Assembly: GCA_019359495.1 (NCBI GenBank)
Contig: JAHHHF010000101.1
Location: forward strand, 1 to 64,000
DNA: 64,000 nt
Origin: Goleter apudmare HA4340-LM2
Lineage (GTDB): Bacteria > Cyanobacteriota > Cyanobacteriia > Cyanobacteriales > Nostocaceae
Direction: 5' to 3'
The translations under genes and the position numbers were made by a program. Below are positions 55,681-64,000 of the stretch, piece after piece; position 1 is the first letter of the stretch; each line of letters starts with the position of its first letter. Below the pieces are notes generated by a model. That model ran no database searches. It was not told the DNA's origin and was given only the letters and a program-made list of their open reading frames with translations.

Positions 55681-56442
55681 ATGCCCAATACTTCGACTAC
55701 GCTCAGTACAAGTGCCCCATGCCCCGAGAGTATAGTCGAGGTGCAAAACTTGGTGTATGCCTACGCCAAGCAAGTGCCAGTATTACAAGATATTTCTTTT
55801 ACTTTAAATGCAGGCGATCGCGTGGCATTGATGGGAGCTACTGGTTCTGGAAAAAGCACCTTGCTGGAGAATCTCATCGGTTTAAAACAACCAAAAGCCG
55901 GGAAAATCTGGATTAATGGCATTGCGGTGGAACCTCGAAACTTGCCGCAAGTGCGTCGTCACATCGGCTTTGGCTTCCAAGACGCCAACGATCAATTGTT
56001 TATGCCCACAATCATAGAAGATGTCACTTTTGGTCCACGTAATTACGGCGTACCACCAGCATTAGCAATTGATCAAGCACGGCAATTATTAGCTGATTTT
56101 GGACTCGAAGCCTACGCTAACCGTTCCGCCCACGAACTTTCTGGTGGACAAAGACGCCTGGCCGCCTTAGCCGCGATTTTAGCCCTCAAGCCAACAATCC
56201 TGATTTTAGATGAACCAACTAACGGTCTTGATCCAGCATGGCGACGTCATTTAGCCCAGGTGTTGCTAAAGCTACCCATACAGGTGATGTTAATTGCTTC
56301 CCATGACTTACACTGGTTGGGTAAAGTTACTCAACGCGCTTTAGTCCTGGCTGGTGGTCGTATTCCCCTAGATGCCGATATTCAACCACTGTTGCAAGAT
56401 GGCAAGACTTTAGAGGCATTAGGCTTACCAGTAGATTGGTAG
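55681..56442 (+). CDS. ECF transporter ATPase (CbiO/NikO type)
   Basis: About 253 residues from ATG at 55681; a TTG at 55624 gives 272. Walker A GATGSGKST, Q-loop FQDANDQLFMPTI, signature LSGGQRRLA, Walker B ILILDEPTNGLD, switch IASHDLHW. The first 20 residues (NTSTTLSTSAPCPE) are encoded by a sequence reading CTTCGACTACGCTCAGTACAAG, a common Nostoc dispersed repeat, so the true start may lie slightly downstream at IVEVQNLVYAY. Confidence 0.87.
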   Translation: MPNTSTTLSTSAPCPESIVEVQNLVYAYAKQVPVLQDISFTLNAGDRVALMGATGSGKSTLLENLIGLKQPKAGKIWINGIAVEPRNLPQVRRHIGFGFQDANDQLFMPTIIEDVTFGPRNYGVPPALAIDQARQLLADFGLEAYANRSAHELSGGQRRLAALAAILALKPTILILDEPTNGLDPAWRRHLAQVLLKLPIQVMLIASHDLHWLGKVTQRALVLAGGRIPLDADIQPLLQDGKTLEALGLPVDW

Positions 56443-56555
56443 TTTTTGCAGTTAAAATCTGATGTGTAATTGAAGCATCCAATTATTTGACTTCCCACCA
56501 AAAACACCCAATTATTGGTTACTATTATTTGGGCTTTACTGTTGGTGTGGTGTTA

Positions 56556-57026
56556 ATGTTACGTAAATATATTGTTATTGCTCCTGTTAGTCTTAGCATT
56601 GCTTTGTTAGTCATTGGCTGCTACGAAAATAAAGCATCTCAGTGTCAGCGACTCATTAAGGTAGTAAATGAGGGGAATTCCCTCATTGATAAAAATAAAG
56701 GACAGCAGGTAGTCACCAGTGTGCAACTGTCTAAGGATTTGGAAGTGATTACAATATCGATAGAGCAACTAAATTTCACTGACCCCAAGCTCAAAGAATT
56801 CCAAAGCCGTTTTGTCAAGGTGTTTAACAATCTCAGTCAAGCGATCGCCAAGGCAGCTAGAGCGTTAGGATCAGCTAAAGCTGCCGAAGCTTCTCCGCCT
56901 GGTAGGGAAAAATTGCAAAAAGCTAGAACAGAAATTGACACAGCCTTAACAGCCGCAGCCAAAAGCGCTGGCAAGGAATCGGATGCGTTAGTTAAACAAA
57001 TCAATACATACTGTAATGAGCCTTAA
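56556..57026 (+). CDS. Small lipoprotein of unknown function
   Basis: 156 residues from ATG at 56556; a TTG at 56487 gives 179 but adds a repeat-derived stretch. A signal peptide with lipobox LLVIGC is followed by a helical, Lys- and Ala-rich mature part with SQCQRLIKVVNEGNSLI and many heptad-like repeats. It is a periplasmic lipoprotein. I do not recognise a family. It sits after the nickel operon and converges with ndhD. Confidence 0.6.
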   Translation: MLRKYIVIAPVSLSIALLVIGCYENKASQCQRLIKVVNEGNSLIDKNKGQQVVTSVQLSKDLEVITISIEQLNFTDPKLKEFQSRFVKVFNNLSQAIAKAARALGSAKAAEASPPGREKLQKARTEIDTALTAAAKSAGKESDALVKQINTYCNEP

Positions 57027-57106
57027 TGAGAAAGGAGAGTTGATAAAAAAGGGCAGGTACAAAACCCACCCTCACAGCAATATTTAATTTCCAGTATTTC
57101 GCACTA

Positions 57107-58681
57107 TTAATTACCAATTGTCGGCGCACTCAAAGAAATCTCAGGTGCTAATTTTTGTTGTGCTAATGTCGGCACAGAATTACGTAACCTTGCCGTCAAT
57201 TGTACAGTTGTAGCATCGTACATTTGAGTCAGCAGCTTGGGATAGAAACCAATACCAATAATTGGTACTAACAAACAAGCAATGATAAAAACCTCGCGGG
57301 GTTCAGCATCTATCAAAGCTTGATGAGAAACTAATTCTTCGTTCTCTTGACCGTAGAAAATTTCCCGCAACATTGACAGCAAATAAATCGGAGTCAAAAT
57401 CACCCCAACTGCCATCAAAAAAATCACGATAACTTTAAATGTGGAGTTGTAAGCATCACTGGTAGCAAAACCCACAAACACCATTAATTCTGCCACAAAG
57501 CCGCTCATCCCTGGTAATGCCAAAGAAGCCATTGAACAGGCGGTAAACATGGCGAAAATCTTCTGCATTCTCTTGCCGACACCACCCATCTCATCCAACA
57601 TCAAGGTGTGTGTCCGGTCGTAAGTTGCACCTACAAGGAAGAACAAACTCGCCCCAATCAACCCGTGGGAAACCATTTGCAACACTGCCCCACTCAATCC
57701 CAAATCTGTGAAGGAGGCAATACCAATGGTGACAAAGCCCATGTGGGAAATTGAGGAGTAGGCAATTTTTCGCTTCAAGTTACGCTGGGCAAAGGACGTT
57801 AAGGCAGCGTAGATGATATTTACTACCCCCAAAACTACCAACACTGGCGCAAAATAAGCGTGGGCATCAGGGAGCATTTGGGCATTCATGCGAATCAAGG
57901 CATAACCGCCCATTTTCAGGAGAATACCTGCCAGTAACATATGCACAGGGGCTGTAGCTTCACCGTGGGCATCTGGTAGCCAGGTATGTAAAGGAATGAT
58001 CGGTAATTTAACTGCGTAAGCAATCAAGAAGCCAGCATATAGCGCCAGTTGGAAATTGAGGGCGAAGTTCTTGAGAGCGAGTTCTCGCATATCAAACGTG
58101 ATCGTATCGCCGTAAAATCCCATTGTCAGGGCAGCCAGCAAAATAAATAGTGATCCGCCTGCGGTGTATAAAATAAACTTAGTCGCTGCGTATTGTCGTT
58201 TTTTACCTCCCCAAATCGACAGTAGAAAGTATATCGGTACCAATTCCAGTTCCCACACCAGGAAAAATAGCAGCATGTCTTGGACAGCGAATACGGCAAT
58301 CTGACCGCCATACATCGCCAGAATCAAGAAATAAAATAGCCTGGGCTTCAACGTCACAGGCCAAGCCGCTAAAATCGCCAGCGTGGTAATGAATCCCGTC
58401 AAAATGATTAGAGGCATTGACAAGCCATCCGCCCCTACCGACCAATTCAAATTCAGTTGTGGTAGCCAGGGGTAACTCTCTACCAACTGCAAATTCGGAT
58501 TGGAGAAGTCGTACCCAGTATAAAAAGCGTAAACAATCAGTGCGAAATCTATCAGCCCTACAACCAGGGAATACCAGCGCACTGTTTTGCCGTCTTTATC
58601 TGGGATGATGGGAATCAGCAGTGAGGCTGCTATCGGAAACAAAATAATCGTCGTCAGCCACGGAAAATTAGCTGTATTCAT
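57107..58681 (-). CDS. ndhD: NAD(P)H dehydrogenase subunit 4, NdhD-type
   Basis: A 524-residue proton-pumping NDH-1 subunit with about 14 membrane helices. [52 protein letters not shown], and [19 protein letters not shown] are the core. The EGHAxAP-type residues and the Lys/Glu of the channel are intact. In many cyanobacteria ndhF1 and ndhD1 lie together; here they are 30 kb apart and on opposite strands, so this may be ndhD2 rather than ndhD1. The sequence alone does not say. Confidence 0.92.
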   Translation of the reverse strand: MNTANFPWLTTIILFPIAASLLIPIIPDKDGKTVRWYSLVVGLIDFALIVYAFYTGYDFSNPNLQLVESYPWLPQLNLNWSVGADGLSMPLIILTGFITTLAILAAWPVTLKPRLFYFLILAMYGGQIAVFAVQDMLLFFLVWELELVPIYFLLSIWGGKKRQYAATKFILYTAGGSLFILLAALTMGFYGDTITFDMRELALKNFALNFQLALYAGFLIAYAVKLPIIPLHTWLPDAHGEATAPVHMLLAGILLKMGGYALIRMNAQMLPDAHAYFAPVLVVLGVVNIIYAALTSFAQRNLKRKIAYSSISHMGFVTIGIASFTDLGLSGAVLQMVSHGLIGASLFFLVGATYDRTHTLMLDEMGGVGKRMQKIFAMFTACSMASLALPGMSGFVAELMVFVGFATSDAYNSTFKVIVIFLMAVGVILTPIYLLSMLREIFYGQENEELVSHQALIDAEPREVFIIACLLVPIIGIGFYPKLLTQMYDATTVQLTARLRNSVPTLAQQKLAPEISLSAPTIGN

Positions 58682-58996
58682 CGCAATTCATCTGCAATCA
58701 AAATCATGTTTGGCAAAAAGTCACTAGCTATTAACTAGCAGCTTTTTTGGGGTTTGGTCTTCATTGTTAGGTTGATTTAATCAAATTGGCAATCCCTCCA
58801 TTTTTTCTGTTGAGAGTCTCTTTTGAGTTGAGGGGGAACTGAATATCCCTTGGGATACTTCCAGTCAAGCCAAAAATTTCCCCTAAAAAAGCCGCTAAAC
58901 TATGACTCTAGCGATGTGATCGCTTCCAACTCAGGCATTGTTAAAAATACACGCTGCTTTTTGGTGTAGAAAAAGCATAACAGGAGAAACAATCCT
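58682..58996. other. Spacer upstream of ndhD
   Basis: 315 bases serving as the ndhD leader and the promoter of the small gene that follows. It has CTAGC repeats around 58724-58740 and no reading frame. Confidence 0.4.
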
Positions 58997-59185
58997 ATGA
59001 TAATCGCAAAAATTGCCAGTCAGATTCGTTATGTCACCAACGTAGATGGAGAAACAACAGATGTACTTGTCCTTATAGAACTTTCGCAACAGCTTATGAG
59101 TTCCGTAAATTCTGATAACGTCAGTGGTTTAGCTGGGATTGATGAACAAGAGCCAAAAGCACAAATATTAGCAATTCTGGGATAG
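58997..59185 (+). CDS. Antitoxin-like small protein, probably truncated
   Basis: 62 residues with a good ribosome site (AGGAG, 58982). IRYVTNVDGETTDVLVLIELSQQLM followed by SGLAGIDEQEPKAQIL matches the pattern of small cyanobacterial antitoxins that carry GLAWIDE(H/Q)EPK. These are normally 80-90 residues long with an extra C-terminal tail. Here a stop follows ILAILG and no toxin gene is next to it. Beyond it a second open frame (NQVDVSLEEIEDAIKK) could be an unrelated remnant. Confidence 0.5.
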   Translation: MIIAKIASQIRYVTNVDGETTDVLVLIELSQQLMSSVNSDNVSGLAGIDEQEPKAQILAILG

Positions 59186-59407
59186 ACTTGACCGTTTTTA
59201 ATCAGGTAGATGTGAGCTTAGAAGAAATTGAAGATGCAATTAAAAAGACATAGAAGTACATAGATAAAGCGCGATCACCCAAAATACCATATCATTTATC
59301 TACTGTGTAGTCTGTCTCCCATAGCAATAACTTCATGCCTTTCTCCGATTTCACTAATCCTTACCAAAATCCGGCAAACATACCACAGAAGTATCGCCAG
59401 CATATGA

Positions 59408-59749
59408 TTAAATATTGAGGCGGCCTGTAGTGGCCAATTGATATCCCCCCACAAAACAAGCCATTGAAAGGCAAAATTGCCAAAGACTTGTAGGGTTGAG
59501 GATAGCGCGACTGCTAAGAAAAATGAGCACAATTCCTACCCCCAGTGCTACGCAACCTAAAGCCTTATCCTGACGGGGTAGGACAAATAACATCAGAATT
59601 CCAGAAGTCAGAAATAGGATAGAAGCATCAGCAGCTATACCACGCCACCAATAGGGATATACATTGGTGGTGAAGTAAATATTTTGACCGAGAAAGTAAA
59701 ATCCGGCTAGCAGTAATGCTAAACCAATTAACTTAAATAAAAATCTCAT
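59408..59749 (-). CDS. Small membrane protein of unknown function
   Basis: 113 residues with four hydrophobic segments (about 5-24, 40-58, 62-80, 88-107) and short loops, so nearly all membrane-embedded. I do not recognise a family. The clean start and coding-like sequence support it. An overlapping 78-codon frame on the same strand (59296-59532) is a by-product. Confidence 0.6.
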   Translation of the reverse strand: MRFLFKLIGLALLLAGFYFLGQNIYFTTNVYPYWWRGIAADASILFLTSGILMLFVLPRQDKALGCVALGVGIVLIFLSSRAILNPTSLWQFCLSMACFVGGYQLATTGRLNI

Positions 59750-60123
59750 TATTTGAATGATGATGGAGTTATAAGGCTATATTGCCCAAATCAAACCATC
59801 AAGACTGCTAAAGGGCAGAATTTTAATAATACCAATTTGCAAAAAGAATAGTACAAATAGCCCTCATCCATCATGCCTCTGTCGCCAAGATTATTGAAAT
59901 TGGTATATTACATCTGAATATGAATTAAAAACCCATCTGATTCCACAAGAGTTTCAAGATGCGACCAAAATAATAGTTTTGGGAATAACTACGCCATTAC
60001 AAAGGTTGCAAGATTTAATTCACATATTCATCAGAGCACAACATTGTTCCCTACCCATCTGTTGCATTCTTTTGTCAAATTGGTATTACGATAGCGATCG
60101 CCAGATAAATTAGTCCCACACCA
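59750..60123. other. Spacer with possible gene remnant
   Basis: 374 bases. In the plus strand from 59913 to 60113 a frame without a start reads SEYELKTHLIPQEFQDATK, then IIVLGITTPLQRLQDLIHI; this has coding character and could be the C-terminus of a decayed gene, unidentified. ACCAATTT / AAATTGGT motifs recur (about 59840, 59908 and 60077), typical of Nostoc spacers. Confidence 0.35.
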
Positions 60124-61563
60124 TTACCCAATCTTTTCCCGTCGCTGTTGGAGTTTCATCATAATTTCTGCGTGCATCTCGCGGGTAATGGGATAAAAAT
60201 ACGTTAAAAATAAACCACAAATTAAACAGATTGTCGGCAGAGGCCCCACTGCAATCCGGATTGCTTGTAATGCTGATTCAGGTTGTATGGGTAGTTCAGT
60301 TTGTCCAGCCACAGTTGCTTTAAACCCTGATGCTTGCAAAGCATTCCCTACCAAAAACAACCCAAAAGCTAAACCAAATTTTTGCAATAAAACCATGAAG
60401 CCGTAAAAAATTCCTTCTCGACGTTGTCCAGTTTGCAGTTCATCTAATTCAATCACATCTGGAATCATCGACCAAGGAACTAAATAAGCTGTAGAAACTC
60501 CAAAACCAGCCATTACAGCCATCACATACATTAAAACTATTTGTCCAGGCTGTAAGAAATAGAGTCCGGCGGCGGCGATAATCCACGAACTCATACCCAG
60601 AAAATAAACTACTTTCTTCCCAACTTTTTTACTCAAAGCACCCCAAACAAATAACATTAACAGGGCAGTCCCTTGGACTGCAATCATCACCGTGGGGACA
60701 TCTGCTTCTTTGAGGTTCATGCAGTTGATCACAAAATAGGGAATAATGCTAGCTGTAATTTGTACTCCCAACCAAGAAAAAAGATAGATACCAATTACAA
60801 ATAAAAACGGTCGGTTAGTAAAAACAATTTTTAGCTGTTCACCGATAGGGATAGATTCAGGTTGTTCGGCTTGGAGGCGTTTGGCCTCAAAAGCCAAGAC
60901 GCGATCGCGTGTGCCGTAAACACACCAATATAAAGATAAAATCGAAATTACTGTACAGATGGCGGCTAAGACTAAATACTGCTGCTGGCGATCGGCAATA
61001 TTAGAAAAAACTATTTGCGCTAAAATCAACGATACAATACTGCCACCAATAGAGAATGCGAAGCGAAAGCTGTTGAGGCTGGTGCGTTCGTCATAATCTT
61101 GAGTTAGTTCTGGCGTCATTGCCGTGTAGGGCAAATTCACAACCGTGTAAAACACCTGAGATATCAACCCAATCACCACGTAGTACCAAAACAACCCCCA
61201 AACATTGGCACTCTGATCAGTACTAAATTGCGGTACAATCCACTGCAAGAAAAAGAAAACTCCAAATGGGATCGCCCCATACAAAATCCAAGGTAGACGA
61301 CGCCCCCAGCGACGAGATTTAGTTTTATCAGTCAACACCCCCACAAACGGATCGTTTACCGCATCCCAAATTTTGCCAACCATCAAAATGCTACCAGCCA
61401 AACCAGCTGGAATACCAGCAACATTGGTAAAGAAAACTAGTAGAAAAAATATGGAAATATTGGCAGTAATGGCTGGGCCTAGATCCCCTGCACCATAAGC
61501 CAGTTTTGTTTTCAAATCCAGTTTTTCACTTTTAGGGGCATAGCCATCAGCAGAATCATTCAT
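60124..61563 (-). CDS. GPH-family sugar:cation symporter (MelB-like)
   Basis: A 479-residue major-facilitator-related transporter with 12 helices. The N-terminal helices hold AYGAGDLGPAITANISIFFLLVFFTN. The cytoplasmic loop GVLTDKTKSRRWGRRLPW is the family signature. The conserved Asp pair in the MelB cation site is represented by DAVNDPFVG. The substrate is probably a sugar or sugar acid; sodium or proton coupling is unknown. No sugar metabolism genes are next to it. Confidence 0.88.
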   Translation of the reverse strand: MNDSADGYAPKSEKLDLKTKLAYGAGDLGPAITANISIFFLLVFFTNVAGIPAGLAGSILMVGKIWDAVNDPFVGVLTDKTKSRRWGRRLPWILYGAIPFGVFFFLQWIVPQFSTDQSANVWGLFWYYVVIGLISQVFYTVVNLPYTAMTPELTQDYDERTSLNSFRFAFSIGGSIVSLILAQIVFSNIADRQQQYLVLAAICTVISILSLYWCVYGTRDRVLAFEAKRLQAEQPESIPIGEQLKIVFTNRPFLFVIGIYLFSWLGVQITASIIPYFVINCMNLKEADVPTVMIAVQGTALLMLFVWGALSKKVGKKVVYFLGMSSWIIAAAGLYFLQPGQIVLMYVMAVMAGFGVSTAYLVPWSMIPDVIELDELQTGQRREGIFYGFMVLLQKFGLAFGLFLVGNALQASGFKATVAGQTELPIQPESALQAIRIAVGPLPTICLICGLFLTYFYPITREMHAEIMMKLQQRREKIG

Positions 61564-61627
61564 AGTTGTTTGAACTCATACTAAGATAAAAAGTTTGTCT
61601 CCAGTATTACCTAACCATCACTCTTTT

Positions 61628-62140
61628 ATGTCAGACCTTTACGTTTCTTGGTCAGATTACCATCAAAAAATTGAACAACTAGCAGTGCAGATTTATCAAT
61701 CAGGCTGGGAGTTCAATCAGATTGTTTGTCTTGCCAGAGGAGGGCTGCGCGTCGGAGATATTCTATCTCGTATATACCAGCAACCACTAGCAATTTTAGC
61801 AACATCATCTTACAGTGGCCCCGGTAAACAAGAGAGAGCTAGTCTCACTGTTTCTCGTCACTTAACAATGACTACCGAAAAAATAGGCTCTCATGTTCTC
61901 CTAGTAGATGACCTTGTAGACTCAGGGATCACACTCCAAGAGACAATCCCTTGGCTAGAGCAAAATAGTGACTCCCCAATTGCAGAAATTCGCACTGCCG
62001 TACTTTGGTATAAAGCCTGTTCAGTAATTAAACCAGATTACTACATTGATTATCTGTCAGATAACCCCTGGATTCACCAACCCTTTGAACACTATGAATA
62101 TATGAAACCTGCGGAACTGGCAACCAAGATTGGTCAATAA
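61628..62140 (+). CDS. Phosphoribosyltransferase (purine type)
   Basis: 170 residues from ATG at 61628; a TTG start at 61595 is possible. The PRPP-binding loop VLLVDDLVDSGITLQETI is clear, and IVCLARGGLRVGDILSRIYQ is the first conserved block. It resembles Gpt/Hpt-type guanine or xanthine salvage enzymes. The hood region is short, so the base cannot be predicted. It diverges from the sugar transporter. Confidence 0.8.
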   Translation: MSDLYVSWSDYHQKIEQLAVQIYQSGWEFNQIVCLARGGLRVGDILSRIYQQPLAILATSSYSGPGKQERASLTVSRHLTMTTEKIGSHVLLVDDLVDSGITLQETIPWLEQNSDSPIAEIRTAVLWYKACSVIKPDYYIDYLSDNPWIHQPFEHYEYMKPAELATKIGQ

Positions 62141-62271
62141 TATCCTGTAAAAAACTTTATAGCTTCGTTTTATAGATCAATTGCTGGAGACAAGACGCGA
62201 TCGGCATAATCACCTCACCTGCTTGTCAAAACATCATCTTGATCCATTATCGCCATATCACCTTTAAAGCT

Positions 62272-62300
62272 GTAGAAGCGTTGCACTGCAACGTCTCTAC
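62272..62300. repeat. Nostoc dispersed palindrome GTAGAGACGTTGCA
   Basis: GTAGAAGCGTTGCA (62272-62285) and TGCAACGTCTCTAC (62287-62300) form an almost perfect palindrome with two mismatches around one base. The same motif is familiar as a short palindrome scattered through Nostoc and Anabaena spacers. It lies between the converging phosphoribosyltransferase and AEC genes. Confidence 0.7.
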
Positions 62301-62318
62301 AAATAACCAATAACAAAA

Positions 62319-63236
62319 TCAAAACACCCACAACCAAACAGGCAAAGTCAGCAACAAAATTATTACCCCTGCGGCTAAAGCTGTCACCGCTAGGTCACGA
62401 TCAAGATTGAAGGTTTCGGCAAAAATCAAGGTAGCAAAGGCTGGAGGCATGGCCATTTGCAAAATCATCACTTGGGCAGCAACACCAGTAATCCCAAAAA
62501 GCGGTAAAGTGCGACTAAGTAGCAAGGGAACTAACAGCATTTTAATTGCCAAGCTCATCCCCGCCTGTGGTAGGCTCTGCCATGATCTGAGTTGGGAAAG
62601 TCGCATCCCAATTAAAACTAGAGATAAAGCTACCCCACTCCAAGCCAACTTATCTAACCAAAATTCCATTACATTTGGGAGTGCAACTTGCCGAAATAGC
62701 AAGCCAAAACCGACACTCCACGGGGCAGGATTAATTAATACTGCTTTTGTGATTTGCCAATAGTTGCTAGCAACACTGCCAAAACGGGCTGCGAGTGCCA
62801 CTCCAAATCCATAAGCACCAATCAGCGATCCCAATAAATCGTAGAATAATGCCCAAGCAAAGTATTCTTTGCCTACTATGGCCAGGATCACGGGAAAGCC
62901 CAGATAACCAGTGTTACCCAACATCGCCGCCAGTAGTAAACTGCCTTGGGTGGTTTGCTGCGGCACACTATTTGTGAAATAAACTTGCCCTTTGATCCCT
63001 ATCCAAGCCAAGAACGCTCCCAGGAAAATAGCGAGGTAGGAGATCACTGGTGCAATCCAAATTTGTCCTGATAAATCAGCTTGCCGTAAAAAAGCGACTA
63101 CAGTTATCGGTACTCCCACCCAAAAAAGCCATTGACCTAAATAGGCGGGAACTGTATCAGGAAGCTTGCGTCCCAAAATGAATCCTATAGAGGTTAATCC
63201 TATTAACTGGATGTATAGTTCTAAAAGGTTTGTCAA
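62319..63236 (-). CDS. AEC family transporter
   Basis: About 305 residues from the proposed TTG at 63236 (MTNLLELYIQLIGL). The frame could extend to ATG at 63380, but those extra 48 residues are polar and overlap the start of the vanY-type gene on the other strand. Auxin efflux carrier/malate permease fold with about ten helices: GRKLPDTVPAYLGQWLFWVGVP, GNTGYLGFPVILA, and MAMPPAFATLIFAETFNLD. The substrate is unknown (carboxylates are usual). Confidence 0.83.
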   Translation of the reverse strand: MTNLLELYIQLIGLTSIGFILGRKLPDTVPAYLGQWLFWVGVPITVVAFLRQADLSGQIWIAPVISYLAIFLGAFLAWIGIKGQVYFTNSVPQQTTQGSLLLAAMLGNTGYLGFPVILAIVGKEYFAWALFYDLLGSLIGAYGFGVALAARFGSVASNYWQITKAVLINPAPWSVGFGLLFRQVALPNVMEFWLDKLAWSGVALSLVLIGMRLSQLRSWQSLPQAGMSLAIKMLLVPLLLSRTLPLFGITGVAAQVMILQMAMPPAFATLIFAETFNLDRDLAVTALAAGVIILLLTLPVWLWVF

Positions 63237-63335
63237 GATTGCGCCTAGTAATACAGATGTAAGATGATACCTGTTGCGTTTATTTTTTTCCAGTCTACAA
63301 TCTGTTATGGCTATTGAAAAAAAGCAGGAGTTGAC

Positions 63336-64000
63336 TCTTGAATAAGGCTGGGTTTCAGGGAAAACCGCAAAACTTATCATCTATCCCTAGTGATGATATT
63401 CCAGCAGCTTTGCGTGATACTCCAGATGCAGGACCAAAGAGGGGCTTGAAACCCTCGGTTTTACTGCTTGGGGGAGTGGTGGGATTTGTCTTGCTAGCTG
63501 TAATTAGTGGTTTTTTGTTTTATCTTATTTCACCTAAAAAAATCACTGAGTCTCAAACTGCACCAGTTATTCCTACACCCACATCCACAACCGAAGCTAG
63601 TAATTCTGACAACTCCCCAATTGACAATAGTGACACTGTATTGGGACATTTCCTGTATCCAGAAGCACCAGAATCAGAACTAGTAGCGATTTCCAGAGAT
63701 GGCAGGATAAGAATGCGGCAATCAGCAGCTGAAAAGTTTCAAGCAATGGCACAAGCAGCACGCCGTGCAGGTGTAAGTTTAGTACCAATTTCAGCCTTTC
63801 GCTCGGTGCAGGAACAGGAGCAGTTGTTTTTTAGTATTGGTGCCCAGCGCAACCAAACTCCAGCCCAAAGGGCGGCTTTGAGTGCGCCGCCCGGTCATAG
63901 TGAACATCACACAGGTTATGCCGTGGATATTGGCGACGGAGCCGTACCAGCAACTAATCTGCAAGCCAATTTTGAAAATACTAGAGCTTATCAGTGGCTA
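63336..64000 (+). CDS. VanY-type D-alanyl-D-alanine carboxypeptidase, cut by the window end
   Basis: At least 221 residues; the 3' end lies outside. TTG at 63336 is supported by AGGAG at 63324-63328, and a stop codon lies just before it in frame. There is an N-terminal membrane helix (about residues 43-66), a Thr/Pro linker, then the M15B domain. SAFRSVQEQEQLF and GHSEHHTGYAVDIGD carry the zinc-binding His and Asp. The protein trims peptidoglycan stem peptides in the periplasm. Non-ATG start makes it easy to miss. Confidence 0.82.

Noticed and set aside
59296-59532. 78-codon frame overlapping the small membrane protein
   Set aside because: Different frame on the same strand; the 113-residue protein has the clearer start and helix pattern.

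Overview
The window looks like chromosomal DNA of a filamentous, probably heterocyst-forming cyanobacterium (Nostoc/Anabaena type). The evidence is frequent HIP1 octamers (GCGATCGC) in genes and spacers, NDH-1 subunits NdhF and NdhD, the RbcR regulator, the cyanobacterial RNB paralogue Zam, a DevH-like CRP-family regulator behind an NtcA-type promoter, a PEP-CTERM protein, and dispersed Nostoc-style palindromes and short tandem repeats. No rRNA, tRNA, CRISPR array, intact transposase or prophage was found.

Layout. 1-12.3 kb: a long perfect terminator hairpin, glycosyltransferase, carboxyl-terminal protease, DUF218 protein, U32 peptidase, a HigB toxin remnant, methyltransferase, an exported small protein, a polyamine-type binding protein and DNA polymerase I. 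12.3-17.2 kb: PEP-CTERM protein, HAD phosphatase, a protein derived from arginyl-tRNA synthetase without its catalytic core, and devH. 17.2-22.8 kb: three membrane-anchored periplasmic binding proteins next to a four-TM Ser/Thr kinase. 22.8-28.1 kb: rbcR, an NnrU/Z-ISO protein, a thioredoxin with a WCGLC site, and ndhF. 28.1-35.9 kb: a broken toxin-antitoxin locus, clpB, aroK, an intact HicAB pair, an NB-ARC/STAND ATPase and a LapA-domain protein. 35.9-46 kb: a candidate structured RNA, ubiX, zam, a possible DNA-binding protein, clpP, a DUF255 protein and mobA.

45.8-56.4 kb is a metal-handling island. It holds a ferric-complex binding lipoprotein, then a minus-strand cluster of multicopper oxidase, HhH-containing lipoprotein, ferritin-like protein and FTR1/EfeU permease, which suggests ferroxidase-coupled iron uptake. 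Divergent from it are two consecutive ECF Co/Ni transporters: a four-gene CbiMNQO set and a three-gene set with M and N fused. 56.5-64 kb: a small lipoprotein, ndhD, an orphan antitoxin-like gene, a small membrane protein, a GPH sugar symporter, a phosphoribosyltransferase, an AEC transporter and a VanY-type peptidase cut by the window end.

Points most worth following up: the kinase/binding-protein cluster with shared N-terminal anchors, the ferroxidase-permease operon, the multi-stem RNA candidate at 36.2 kb, and repeated traces of decayed toxin-antitoxin modules, one with a visible recombination junction. All family assignments were made by eye from sequence motifs; no database search was run.
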